From JBBRHH01 sp038222915 (GTDB lineage: Bacteria; Planctomycetota; Phycisphaerae; Tepidisphaerales; Tepidisphaeraceae), in assembly GCA_038222915.1 (NCBI GenBank), contig JBBRHH010000293.1, positions 1 through 7,503 on the forward strand: a stretch of DNA of 7,503 bases, written 5' to 3'. Positions 1-5,942 of this stretch are shown piece by piece. A program made the translations under genes and the position numbers. The notes beneath the pieces are model-generated. The model made no database searches. It worked only from the letters and a program-made list of their open reading frames with translations, and had not been told where the DNA came from. The number at the start of each line of letters is the position of its first letter. Within the stretch, counting starts at the first letter, position 1.

Positions 1-542
1 AAATCGTCGAGACCGGACTGCTGGGCCCACCAGACGTCCATGAAGGGCTGGGGGTTGGAGCGCAGCCAGGAGATGCCCATTGTCAGGAAGAGGGCGATTA
101 GCACGAGGAAGATGATGCGCGTGGAGGCGCGAACGAGCAGCAGGGGGCTGAGGCCGGCAGCGCAGAAGAGGCAGATTCGGAAGAGATGTGTGGGGCTGAC
201 GCCGTGGGTGACGGCGTAATCGGAGCCGGGGCGGGAAGTGAGAAGGAGGATGAATTGGATGGCGAGGCCGACGAAAAGGAGAATCTGGAGAGAGGTGAGG
301 CTGAGATGTAGATGTAGTTTGGCGGTCCAACTGAGGGAAGACTGAGTGGGGTCTATGAAGAATGCCGCGATGGTGCAGGCGATGACGAGGGTGAGCCAGC
401 GGAAGGCGGCCGGTTCGAAGAGGCCGTCGCGGATGTGGATTGCGAAGCCCAGGGAGATGGCGGCGATCGCGAGCAGGGCGAGGCTGGTGATTGAGAAGGC
501 GCCGAGCGCGGATCTGGGAACGGGGATGGTTTTTGGCTGCAT
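1..542 (-). CDS. Polytopic membrane protein, N-terminal part (possible GT-C-type glycosyltransferase)
   Basis: An open frame reads leftward from an ATG at 542-540 for 180 codons with no stop and leaves the window, so only the N-terminal part is present. It has about five hydrophobic segments, near residues 14-36, 48-64, 84-102, 121-137 and 142-158, so the protein sits in the cytoplasmic membrane. After the fifth segment comes RSNPQPFMDVWWAQQSGLDD. An Asp in a short loop of the type 'P-x-x-DVW' after the first helices resembles the start of the catalytic loop in GT87/GT39-like polyprenol-phosphate-sugar transferases, but the diagnostic downstream part is outside the window, so this is only a guess. 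The start lies 26 bp downstream of the permease stop on the same strand, so the two are probably co-transcribed. No convincing Shine-Dalgarno sequence precedes the ATG. Confidence is good for a real membrane protein gene and low for the enzyme class. Confidence 0.7.
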   Translation of the reverse strand, partial: MQPKTIPVPRSALGAFSITSLALLAIAAISLGFAIHIRDGLFEPAAFRWLTLVIACTIAAFFIDPTQSSLSWTAKLHLHLSLTSLQILLFVGLAIQFILLLTSRPGSDYAVTHGVSPTHLFRICLFCAAGLSPLLLVRASTRIIFLVLIALFLTMGISWLRSNPQPFMDVWWAQQSGLDD

Positions 543-568
543 GCGGTGGGTAAGAATATAGCGATTGG

Positions 569-1588
569 TTATCCGAACGTCTTGTGGCCGACGATCAGCC
601 AGATGGGGATGGTGATGCAGGAGGCGATGGTGGTCCAGAAGACGCAGTCGGCGGCGAGGTCGGCGTCGCCGTCGAGTTCCATCGTGAGGAGGAGTGTGTT
701 TACCGCGGTGGGGACGGAGGCGGTGAGGATTAGCAGCTGCGCCGGCCAGGGCCAGAGGTCCATCGCAGCGAGAGCCGCGCTGGTTGGAAACCAGATTGCG
801 AGTTCGTGGAGAAGATAGAGGAGGGCAGCCATCTGGATTGGGCCGAGGAGGAGGCGCAGGACGAGAACCATGGAGACGGGACGCCAGCGTGGCCAGCGTG
901 GGTTGCTAGCGAGCTGTGCGCCTACGGTGGCGAGGGCGAGCGGGACCATGCCGTTGGAGACGTATTGCGCCGTCTGCGCGATCGCGGGCGGGAGGGGATG
1001 AAGACCACCGCCGCGATGAATCCACCATTTGCCCAGCAGGGCGGCGGCGAGCGTGGGCAGGATGGGCAGGCGGAACAGCGTGGCGACGCCGCTGGCAAAT
1101 TCGCCAGCGCCGGCCCAGGCCGCGATGCCGAGGCCGATGGTGAAGGTGAGGATGTTCTGGGTCATCATGACGAAGGCCTGGACGGCCGCGCCGCGGGAAT
1201 GGAAGGCGAGATCGGCGAGGGGGAGGCCGTAGTTGCCACTGTTGTAGAACATGACGGCGAGGCCGATGGCGGCGAGGGTTTTGTGTTGCACGCGCAGCGT
1301 TCTGCCGATGCCCCACACCATGAGGCCAAGGGTGAGCACTTGCAGAACTGTCATTGCGACGATGCCGCCCATGGTGGACCAACCAAGAGTGCTGGTGGAG
1401 ACATTGTGGAATACGAAGCCTGGGACGAATAGGTAAATATTGAGTTTGCTGAGGGTCCCGAGGTCAATTCGGAATTTCCAGCGCAGGAGGGCACCCAGGC
1501 CAATCATGAGCAGGATGGGGGCCAGAATATTGAAGATATCGGCGGCCAGAGGGTTCAGACCGGCGAAGATAAGGACGGGCGGCGGCAA
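569..1588 (-). CDS. AEC family (auxin efflux carrier-like) permease
   Basis: The 339-residue product matches the AEC family in length and layout. These are secondary carriers of the cytoplasmic membrane with about ten helices in two inverted halves; bacterial members move small organic acids or amino acids. Family hallmarks are visible: an N-terminal helix starting IFNILAPILLMIGLGALL (residues 18-35), the unwound-helix motif NSGNYGLPL (116-124), a second-half signature VPLALATVGAQL (215-226), and a C-terminal pair of helices around SVPTAVNTLLLTMELDGDAD (291-310). The substrate cannot be read from sequence. The start is a TTG at 1588-1586. An in-frame TAG lies eight codons upstream, and the first internal ATG (residue 28) is inside helix 1, so TTG is the best choice even though no clear ribosome binding site precedes it. 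The stop is 26 bp from the downstream membrane protein gene, which suggests an operon. A 21-bp inverted repeat lies 28 bp upstream of the start. Confidence 0.9.
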   Translation of the reverse strand: MPPPVLIFAGLNPLAADIFNILAPILLMIGLGALLRWKFRIDLGTLSKLNIYLFVPGFVFHNVSTSTLGWSTMGGIVAMTVLQVLTLGLMVWGIGRTLRVQHKTLAAIGLAVMFYNSGNYGLPLADLAFHSRGAAVQAFVMMTQNILTFTIGLGIAAWAGAGEFASGVATLFRLPILPTLAAALLGKWWIHRGGGLHPLPPAIAQTAQYVSNGMVPLALATVGAQLASNPRWPRWRPVSMVLVLRLLLGPIQMAALLYLLHELAIWFPTSAALAAMDLWPWPAQLLILTASVPTAVNTLLLTMELDGDADLAADCVFWTTIASCITIPIWLIVGHKTFG

Positions 1589-1616
1589 AGCAAAGCCGGC
1601 GCGAGACTTCTACGAA

Positions 1617-1637
1617 GCATTAAATGCGTGTTAATGC
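1617..1637. promoter_or_regulatory. Inverted repeat GCATTAA-N7-TTAATGC, candidate operator
   Basis: The two 7-base arms are perfect reverse complements (1617-1623 and 1631-1637) with a 7-base spacer. It lies in the short divergent region between the permease gene (minus) and the 71-codon gene (plus), a typical place for a dimeric regulator site. No regulator gene is next to it and no promoter could be fixed around it, so a binding role is inference. Confidence 0.35.
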
Positions 1638-1681
1638 GGATACTACTCGGTTTTCGCGGTTGGTAATGTGCGTATGAACTT

Positions 1682-1897
1682 ATGCTCTTTAGAATCATTG
1701 GTTTAAATCGCAGTTCGGGCAAACCGATCGATCTTCAAATCGATACGAAGAACGGGAAGTCCGTTGAAGCGTGGGCGCTGCGGAATGGGGTGGAAATTTC
1801 GTCGATTCAATCGGCGGCCGAGCGTCGTCTTGATCTTTCCGTTACAGAGAAGGCGGCGGTCAATGCCGGAGCACATTCAATTTCTCCGGCGTTATGA
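1682..1897 (+). CDS. Small protein, 71 residues, function unknown
   Basis: An ATG at 1682 opens a 71-codon frame ending in TGA at 1895-1897; an in-frame TAA at 1664-1666 limits how far upstream it can start. The first 45 residues (MLFRIIGLNRSSGKPIDLQI, then DTKNGKSVEAWALRNGVEIS) read as a compact fold: a strand, a turn with SSGKP, a second strand, a helix and a final strand. Small proteins or N-terminal domains with the pattern 'FRI-G-(N/D)R-(S/T)G-…-A…A…G(V/M)…' occur in planctomycetes as I recall them, but I cannot name a family. The last 26 residues are less convincing and their codons overlap the 3' end of ppk on the other strand by 38 bp. There is no obvious Shine-Dalgarno sequence. It is the only frame covering the gap between the permease and ppk and does not look like a shadow. 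It could still be chance. Confidence 0.5.
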   Translation: MLFRIIGLNRSSGKPIDLQIDTKNGKSVEAWALRNGVEISSIQSAAERRLDLSVTEKAAVNAGAHSISPAL

Positions 1898-3995
1898 CGG
1901 CTTCGTGGCGGGCGAGGTTCATCAGGGTTTGCTGGGTTCCGATATCACCTTCCACGCGCCGCAACGTGTAGGTCCCGTCGCCATCCATGTCCCACGCCTG
2001 CCGGCCATCGCTCAACATTGTTTGAAGGATGAACCACAGCCGCTCGCGGGCGCTTCGCCGCTCGATTGGAACAACGGCTTCGACCCGCGCCTGCAGGTTG
2101 CGGTACATCCAGTCGGCGGAGCCGATGTAGAACTCGCCATCGACCGGATCTGCCGCGCCGTTGCGAAAATAGAAGATGCGGGAGTGTTCCAGGAACCGGC
2201 CGATGACGGACATGACGCGAATCCGCTCGCTGAGGCCGGGCGTATTGGGGCGGAGGGTGCAGAAGCCGCGGACGATCAGGTTGATATCGACGCCGGCTCG
2301 TGATGCGGCGTACAGGGCGGTGCAGACTTTTCGCTCTTCCAAACTGTTCATCTTACCGATGATGGCGGCCGGTCTTCCAGCCTGGGCATGTTCAGCCTCG
2401 CGGTTGATCAGTTCGAGTACACGGTCGCGCATGTTCGCGGGGGCGACGAGGAGCTTGCGATAGTGGCGCTTCAGGCTGCGGCCGGTGAGATAGTGGAAGA
2501 GCTCGACGACGTCGCGGGTGATGTCGGCGTCGCAGGTGAAGAGGCCGAGATCGGTGTAGAGCTTGGCGGTCGATGAGTTGTAGTTGCCGGTGCCGATGTG
2601 AGCGTAGCATCGGATGCCGTCGGATTCATCGCGGACGACAAGCGCGGCCTTGCAGTGGGTCTTGAGTCCGACGACACCATAGACAACGTGAACGCCGGCT
2701 TTTTCGAGGGCGTTGGCGAGGAGGATGTTGCGCTGTTCATCGAAGCGGGCTTTGAGCTCGACGAGGCAGACGACCTGCTTGCCGGTTTCGGCGGCGCGGA
2801 TGAGCGTTTTGATGAATGGGCTGTCGTCGCCGGTGCGATAGAGGCTCATCTTGATCGCGAGCACCTTGGGATCGGCCGCGGCAGACTTGATGAAGCGTTC
2901 GACGCTGGCCGTGAAGCTTTCGTAGGGATGATGCAGAAGCAGGTCGCCGTGGCGGATGAGGGCAAAGATATCTGTCTCTTCGTCCGTAAGGGCCGGCGGG
3001 ACGGTGGGCGTCCACGGGTCGAAGCGCATCGTGGGAATGGCAAGATCCATGATGATGCGCAGGTCATCGTAATCGAGCTCGCCGGGCATTTCGTAGACAT
3101 CACCAGGCATGAGGTCGAGTTCAGTCGTAAGGAATTCGAGGATCCAGGCGTTGGGATCGGGGCCGTGCTCAAGGCGAACGACGTTGGCGAAACGGCGCTG
3201 ACGCAACTCCTCTTCCATAAGCTGCCGCAGGTCTTCGGCGTCTTCCTCGTCGCGTTCGATGTCGGCGTTGCGCGTGACGCGGAAGAGCATGACATCGACG
3301 ATGGCCAGATCGGGAAAGAGATCCGGCAGGTTGTGGCGAATCATTTCGTGCAGGCTGACGAAACGATATTCGCTCGACGTCGTACTGAGGTTGATCCACT
3401 TGGGCAGAACTTCCGGGATCTTCACACGTGCGAAGAGATTTTCGCTGTGATCGGGATGCACGAGAATAATGCCCAGTGACGTGGAGAGATTGGAAATGAA
3501 CGGAAAGGGGCTGCCTGGATCGACCGCGAGTGGCGTCAGCACGGCAAAGACGTTTCGCTGGAAATAGACGTGGGCGGCCTGTTGCTCTTTTTCAGTGAGC
3601 TCCTCCCATTCGAGGATGTGAACGCTGTTCTGCGCGAGCTGAGCCTTAATTTGCTTATAGACTGCGCCCTGTTGCACGATCATGGGAAGGACTGCGTCGC
3701 GAATGGCCGAGAGGACCTGGGCGGGGGTTCGGCCATCGGGCGTCAAGGTTGCGACGCCGGAGGCCACCTGGCGTTTGAGCGCGCCGATGCGCTTCATGAA
3801 GAACTCGTCAAGGTTGGTGGTGAAGATGCCCAGGAAGCGAACGCGCTCCAATAATGGGGTGCGCTCGTCGATGGCCTGATAGAGCACGCGGCGGTTGAAC
3901 TCCAGCCAACTCAGGTCTCGGCTGAGAAATTCGACCAGGGGCGCGGGCGCAGCAGTCGGGGCGGCCATCAGATCCATTTCAACGAGTCGGTCCAT
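1860..3995 (-). CDS. ppk1: Polyphosphate kinase 1
   Basis: PPK1 reversibly transfers the gamma-phosphate of ATP onto a growing inorganic polyphosphate chain through a phosphohistidine. The 711-residue length is normal for the family. The N-terminal domain opens with FLSRDLSWLEFNRRVL (23-38) and TTNLDEFFMKRIGALK (59-74). The two C-terminal phospholipase D-like domains carry the active site: H447 in KTHCK aligns with the E. coli phosphorylated His435, H466 in AHIGTGNYNSS with His454, and H604 in FLEHSRI with His592. The spacings of 19 and 157 residues match the E. coli enzyme. R387 (SLYRT) and R417 (KARFDE) match the two metal/phosphate-contacting arginines. The enzyme should therefore be active. 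The first ATG (3995-3993) is chosen because TAGGAG lies just upstream; Met7 or Met10 are alternatives. No ppx or phosphate-transport gene is adjacent. The gene stands alone, convergent with the small plus-strand gene and divergent from the propeller gene. Confidence 0.97.
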   Translation of the reverse strand: MDRLVEMDLMAAPTAAPAPLVEFLSRDLSWLEFNRRVLYQAIDERTPLLERVRFLGIFTTNLDEFFMKRIGALKRQVASGVATLTPDGRTPAQVLSAIRDAVLPMIVQQGAVYKQIKAQLAQNSVHILEWEELTEKEQQAAHVYFQRNVFAVLTPLAVDPGSPFPFISNLSTSLGIILVHPDHSENLFARVKIPEVLPKWINLSTTSSEYRFVSLHEMIRHNLPDLFPDLAIVDVMLFRVTRNADIERDEEDAEDLRQLMEEELRQRRFANVVRLEHGPDPNAWILEFLTTELDLMPGDVYEMPGELDYDDLRIIMDLAIPTMRFDPWTPTVPPALTDEETDIFALIRHGDLLLHHPYESFTASVERFIKSAAADPKVLAIKMSLYRTGDDSPFIKTLIRAAETGKQVVCLVELKARFDEQRNILLANALEKAGVHVVYGVVGLKTHCKAALVVRDESDGIRCYAHIGTGNYNSSTAKLYTDLGLFTCDADITRDVVELFHYLTGRSLKRHYRKLLVAPANMRDRVLELINREAEHAQAGRPAAIIGKMNSLEERKVCTALYAASRAGVDINLIVRGFCTLRPNTPGLSERIRVMSVIGRFLEHSRIFYFRNGAADPVDGEFYIGSADWMYRNLQARVEAVVPIERRSARERLWFILQTMLSDGRQAWDMDGDGTYTLRRVEGDIGTQQTLMNLARHEAVITPEKLNVLRH

Positions 3996-3998
3996 AGT

Positions 3999-4004
3999 CT
4001 CCTA
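3999..4004 (-). promoter_or_regulatory. Ribosome binding site of ppk1
   Basis: On the minus strand TAGGAG ends 3 bases before the ATG at 3995. The spacing is short, but this is the only purine-rich SD-like element near the possible starts and it favours the first Met over Met7 and Met10. Confidence 0.5.
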
Positions 4005-4039
4005 ACCTTCATTCGAACTTGCGCGGCGAAGACTGTACA

Positions 4040-4095
4040 CGTCCCCATTAATGTTGCATGAAGAGCGCCATGGCGACATGGCGTCCCATAATGTT
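4040..4095. repeat. Pair of near-identical direct repeats in the ppk1/propeller divergent region
   Basis: CGTCCCCATTAATGTT (4040-4055) recurs as CGTCCCATAATGTT (4082-4095), differing only by two missing bases. The starts are 42 bp apart, close to four turns of B-DNA. The first copy contains the palindrome CATTAATG. The 206-bp region holds no gene and must contain promoters for both flanking genes, so these are candidate binding sites of one regulator. No canonical Pho box or clean sigma-70 promoter was recognised. Confidence 0.4.
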
Positions 4096-4191
4096 AGAGG
4101 GCAGGGTCGATCCGGCGTAACGGCATTAAAAACCCCGATTTAAATTTTCTTGCATCCGCTCGGAATGAATTCGATATCTCACGTGTCCAAC

Positions 4192-4197
4192 AAGGAG
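4192..4197 (+). promoter_or_regulatory. Ribosome binding site of the propeller gene
   Basis: AAGGAG sits 4 bases before the ATG at 4202. It is the strongest Shine-Dalgarno sequence in the window and fixes the start of the LEPR/FG-GAP gene. Confidence 0.75.
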
Positions 4198-4201
4198 AGT
4201 C

Positions 4202-5416
4202 ATGGGAAGCAATGAGATTTCAATCGTGTCCAATAACAAAGAATCAAAATCAAACAACGGGTCGAGTTCGATGGTGCTCGAAAATCTTGAGCAGCGTCAG
4301 ATGATGACGGTTACGCTCAGCACCGCAACGACGACGATCACGCCACCCGCGCAGGCGTCGGCACACTTCGGGTCGACGATCGCCGCCAACGGATCGTTCA
4401 TCTATATCGGGTCGTATAACGCTAACCAGGGTGCCTCGGGTTCTGGCTGCGTGCGTCAGTACAACACGTCCGGCACTCTGGTGCGGACCATCACCAAGCC
4501 GAACCTGGCCGCGAACGACTACTTCGGTAGCTGCGTGGTCACGACGTCCGACGGCTATCTGCTGGCGGCGGCTTATAACGCCAACGGCGGAGCGGCGACT
4601 TCGGGCATCGCTTATATGTTCAACAGCTCCGGAACCCTGGTGACGACGTTCAAGGACCCGAGCCCGACTGTCGGGGAGAACTTTGGTTGCTCAATGGTTG
4701 GCGTCGGCACCACGATGGTCCTGATCGGTGCATCCTGCAAGAACAGCAACGCGGGCGTGGCTTATCTTTTCGACCGGACCAAGGGAACCGTGTTGGCAAC
4801 TTATACGAACCCGACGGCCGGCAGCCAGTACTTTGGAAGCTCGGTTGCGGTGTTCGGCACGAGCCCGATTGTCGCTGACTACTACGACAGCCGGACGGCC
4901 GCCCAGTCCGGTGCGGTTTACATGTTTGACGGAACGCTTCGTGGCGCGGTGAAGACCGCCAAGCACACGTTCGATAATCCGACCCCGGCGTCGGGCGAAG
5001 AGTTTGGTTATTCGATCTCAACCAGCGCCACACAGCTTCTCATCGGTGCGGCGTATGATGGCGGGCATGGCGCGGCGTATCTGTACGACGCGACGACGTT
5101 CGCCTTGAAGACGACATATGTCGATCCGCACAACACGGCCGGCGACCAGTTTGGCGCTTCGGTCGCGTTGAATGCGAGCCGCGTGTTGATCGGCGCCCCC
5201 GGCGATAACACCGGCGCGTCGCACAGTGGTCAGGCATATCAGTACGACCTGACCGGCACGATGCTCTATACGCTGAACAACCCGACTCCGGCGGCGAACG
5301 ATAACTTCGGCGCAAGCGTCTATCTGTTCGGAACCGGCAAGAGCGTGATCGAAGCTCCCGGCGATGACACTGCCGCGACGGACGCTGGTGCGGCTTATCT
5401 GTTCGCCACAACCTGA
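4202..5416 (+). CDS. LEPR-motif protein with seven FG-GAP-type repeats (beta-propeller), probably exported
   Basis: The 404-residue product has a polar, Ser/Asn-rich N-terminus, then VLENLEQRQMMTVTL (25-39), a variant of the planctomycete LEPR-XLL motif. No hydrophobic Sec signal segment is present. The rest is built from FG-GAP-type repeats like those of integrin alpha propellers. FG dipeptides occur at 56, 108, 161, 211, 268, 317 and 369 (spacing 49-57), each followed by a strand, often an 'LIGA' strand, then 'GAAYLYD' and a strand ending 'NPTPAANDN'. Seven units equal one seven-bladed propeller. The last unit ends at AAYLF-ATT and lacks its fourth strand, while residues 37-55 ahead of the first FG resemble that missing strand, so the ring is probably closed by the N-terminus. 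Classical integrin Ca-binding DxDxDG loops are not obvious. All four cysteines (83, 111, 163, 179) lie in blades 1-3. The likely role is surface binding or a structural scaffold; no catalytic residues were recognised. The gene has its own RBS and terminator, so it is monocistronic. Confidence 0.88.
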   Translation: MGSNEISIVSNNKESKSNNGSSSMVLENLEQRQMMTVTLSTATTTITPPAQASAHFGSTIAANGSFIYIGSYNANQGASGSGCVRQYNTSGTLVRTITKPNLAANDYFGSCVVTTSDGYLLAAAYNANGGAATSGIAYMFNSSGTLVTTFKDPSPTVGENFGCSMVGVGTTMVLIGASCKNSNAGVAYLFDRTKGTVLATYTNPTAGSQYFGSSVAVFGTSPIVADYYDSRTAAQSGAVYMFDGTLRGAVKTAKHTFDNPTPASGEEFGYSISTSATQLLIGAAYDGGHGAAYLYDATTFALKTTYVDPHNTAGDQFGASVALNASRVLIGAPGDNTGASHSGQAYQYDLTGTMLYTLNNPTPAANDNFGASVYLFGTGKSVIEAPGDDTAATDAGAAYLFATT

Positions 5417-5484
5417 TCTGAAAAAGATTTTCTGCCGAACTCCGTGGGATACATCTCGTACGAATTGATCAGACACAATCAACA

Positions 5485-5504
5485 CACCATCGAGGGCGAT
5501 GGTG
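5485..5504 (+). repeat. Perfect hairpin just upstream of the terminator
   Basis: CACCATCG (5485-5492) and CGATGGTG (5497-5504) form an 8-bp stem with a 4-base AGGG loop. It directly abuts the terminator stem. It may stabilise the mRNA 3' end or act as an auxiliary terminator; this role is inferred from position only. Confidence 0.5.
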
Positions 5505-5505
5505 G

Positions 5506-5542
5506 AGAACCCTTCGGCTTTGCGGCCGAAGGGTTCTTTTTT
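5506..5542 (+). terminator. Rho-independent terminator of the propeller gene
   Basis: AGAACCCTTCGGC (5506-5518) pairs perfectly with GCCGAAGGGTTCT (5525-5537) around a 6-base loop. A run of six T (5537-5542) follows, then GA and five more T. This is a textbook intrinsic terminator 90 bp after the stop codon and separates the two LEPR genes transcriptionally. Confidence 0.9.
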
Positions 5543-5623
5543 GATTTTTCTCCGATAATTCCTGCCTCAGAGCGTGGAAATGGGGGCGGGTGAAAAAACT
5601 TTCCCAAAAACGTTAAAATGGGG

Positions 5624-5653
5624 TTGACGACCTGCGGTTATCCCAAGTATTAA
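5624..5653 (+). promoter_or_regulatory. Candidate sigma-70-type promoter for the peptidase gene
   Basis: TTGACG (5624-5629) matches the -35 consensus at five of six positions. TATTAA (5648-5653) matches the -10 at four of six, with an 18-bp spacer. Three A-tracts upstream (5593-5598, 5606-5610, 5615-5618) could act as an UP element. Transcription would start near 5660 and leave a leader of about 165 to 285 nucleotides, depending on the start codon used. Confidence 0.45.
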
Positions 5654-5714
5654 CTCCCTCACGATTGGGCTTGGCTCCATTTGCCTGTTTCATCGTAGTT
5701 GTCCATTCCGGTTC

Positions 5715-5828
5715 GCGGCTGCTGTCCTTCCCGAGTGTGGTGGCCGCATTAGAAGCTGAAGAGACGTCACATCTCTTCACAAGCTTCGGGCGTATCGCAC
5801 GCCTGCTGCGTTCAAAAGCTGTTTGAAC
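5715..5828 (+). ncRNA. Candidate structured leader RNA (series of hairpins)
   Basis: Consecutive complementary arms are visible. GCGGC/GCCGC pair at 5715-5719 and 5743-5747. GAAGCTGAAGAGA (5752-5764) pairs with TCTCTTC (5772-5778) and AGCTTC (5782-5787), giving 13 bp interrupted by a 3-base bulge. GGCGT/ACGCC pair at 5789-5793 and 5799-5803. GTTCAAA/TTTGAAC pair at 5810-5816 and 5822-5828. They lie downstream of the promoter candidate and ahead of the peptidase start. No known riboswitch, T-box or other family was recognised. It could be a cis-regulatory leader, a separate small RNA, or chance; short stems are common in GC-rich DNA, though the 13-bp stem is not trivial. Confidence 0.35.
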
Positions 5829-5942
5829 ATGGCACCCGGAACATCGGCGAATTCCTTTCGCCGTCTAGGACTTCAAATAGTGTCGAAAAAAACGGATTTT
5901 GCCCCTTCGCCGGGGTCTCACTCTTACTGCGCGATTTTCCCT

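Larger units (their letters stand above)
5417..5822. other. Intergenic region between the two LEPR-motif genes
   Basis: This stretch of about 400 bp, extending to 5942 if the later peptidase start is right, has no credible gene on either strand. It holds two adjacent hairpins at 5485-5542, the second an intrinsic terminator. Next come A-rich tracts at 5593-5618, a sigma-70-like promoter at 5624-5653, and a run of short perfect stems from about 5715 to 5828. Positions 5417-5484 show nothing recognisable. Confidence 0.7.

Noticed and set aside
346..818. Two plus-strand frames of 71 and 90 codons
   Set aside because: Antisense shadows of the membrane protein and the permease, rich in Arg, Ala and Met, with no support.
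806..1432. 208-codon plus-strand frame
   Set aside because: Antisense to the AEC permease; composition dominated by Gly, Glu, Ala and Asp, with no domain pattern.
1764..2303. 179-codon plus-strand frame crossing the ppk1 3' end
   Set aside because: It overlaps both the 71-codon gene in another frame and ppk1 antisense; no recognisable protein features.
2598..3479. 293-codon open frame on the plus strand
   Set aside because: It lies wholly antisense to ppk1, whose protein is unmistakable. The frame is rich in Asp, Glu, Val and Gly as expected from the complement of a GC-biased gene, and matches no family.
4066..4075. Palindrome CGCCATGGCG and partial repeat ACATGGCG in the ppk1 upstream region
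   Set aside because: A single 10-bp palindrome is weak on its own in GC-rich DNA. It lies between the more convincing direct repeats and was not counted as a separate site.
4150..4178. TTGCAT and GATATC 17 bp apart as a promoter for the propeller gene
   Set aside because: Each hexamer matches the sigma-70 consensus at only three of six positions, so it is not distinguishable from chance.
4350..5413. Possible tandem DNA repeat or phase-variable array in the propeller gene
   Set aside because: The FG units are repeats at the protein level only. Unit lengths vary from 49 to 57 residues and the DNA copies have diverged, so slippage or phase variation is not supported.
5018..5485. 155-codon minus-strand frame
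   Set aside because: Antisense to the propeller gene. The apparent repetitive pattern is only the reverse of the FG-GAP repeats, and the frame starts in the untranslated 3' region.
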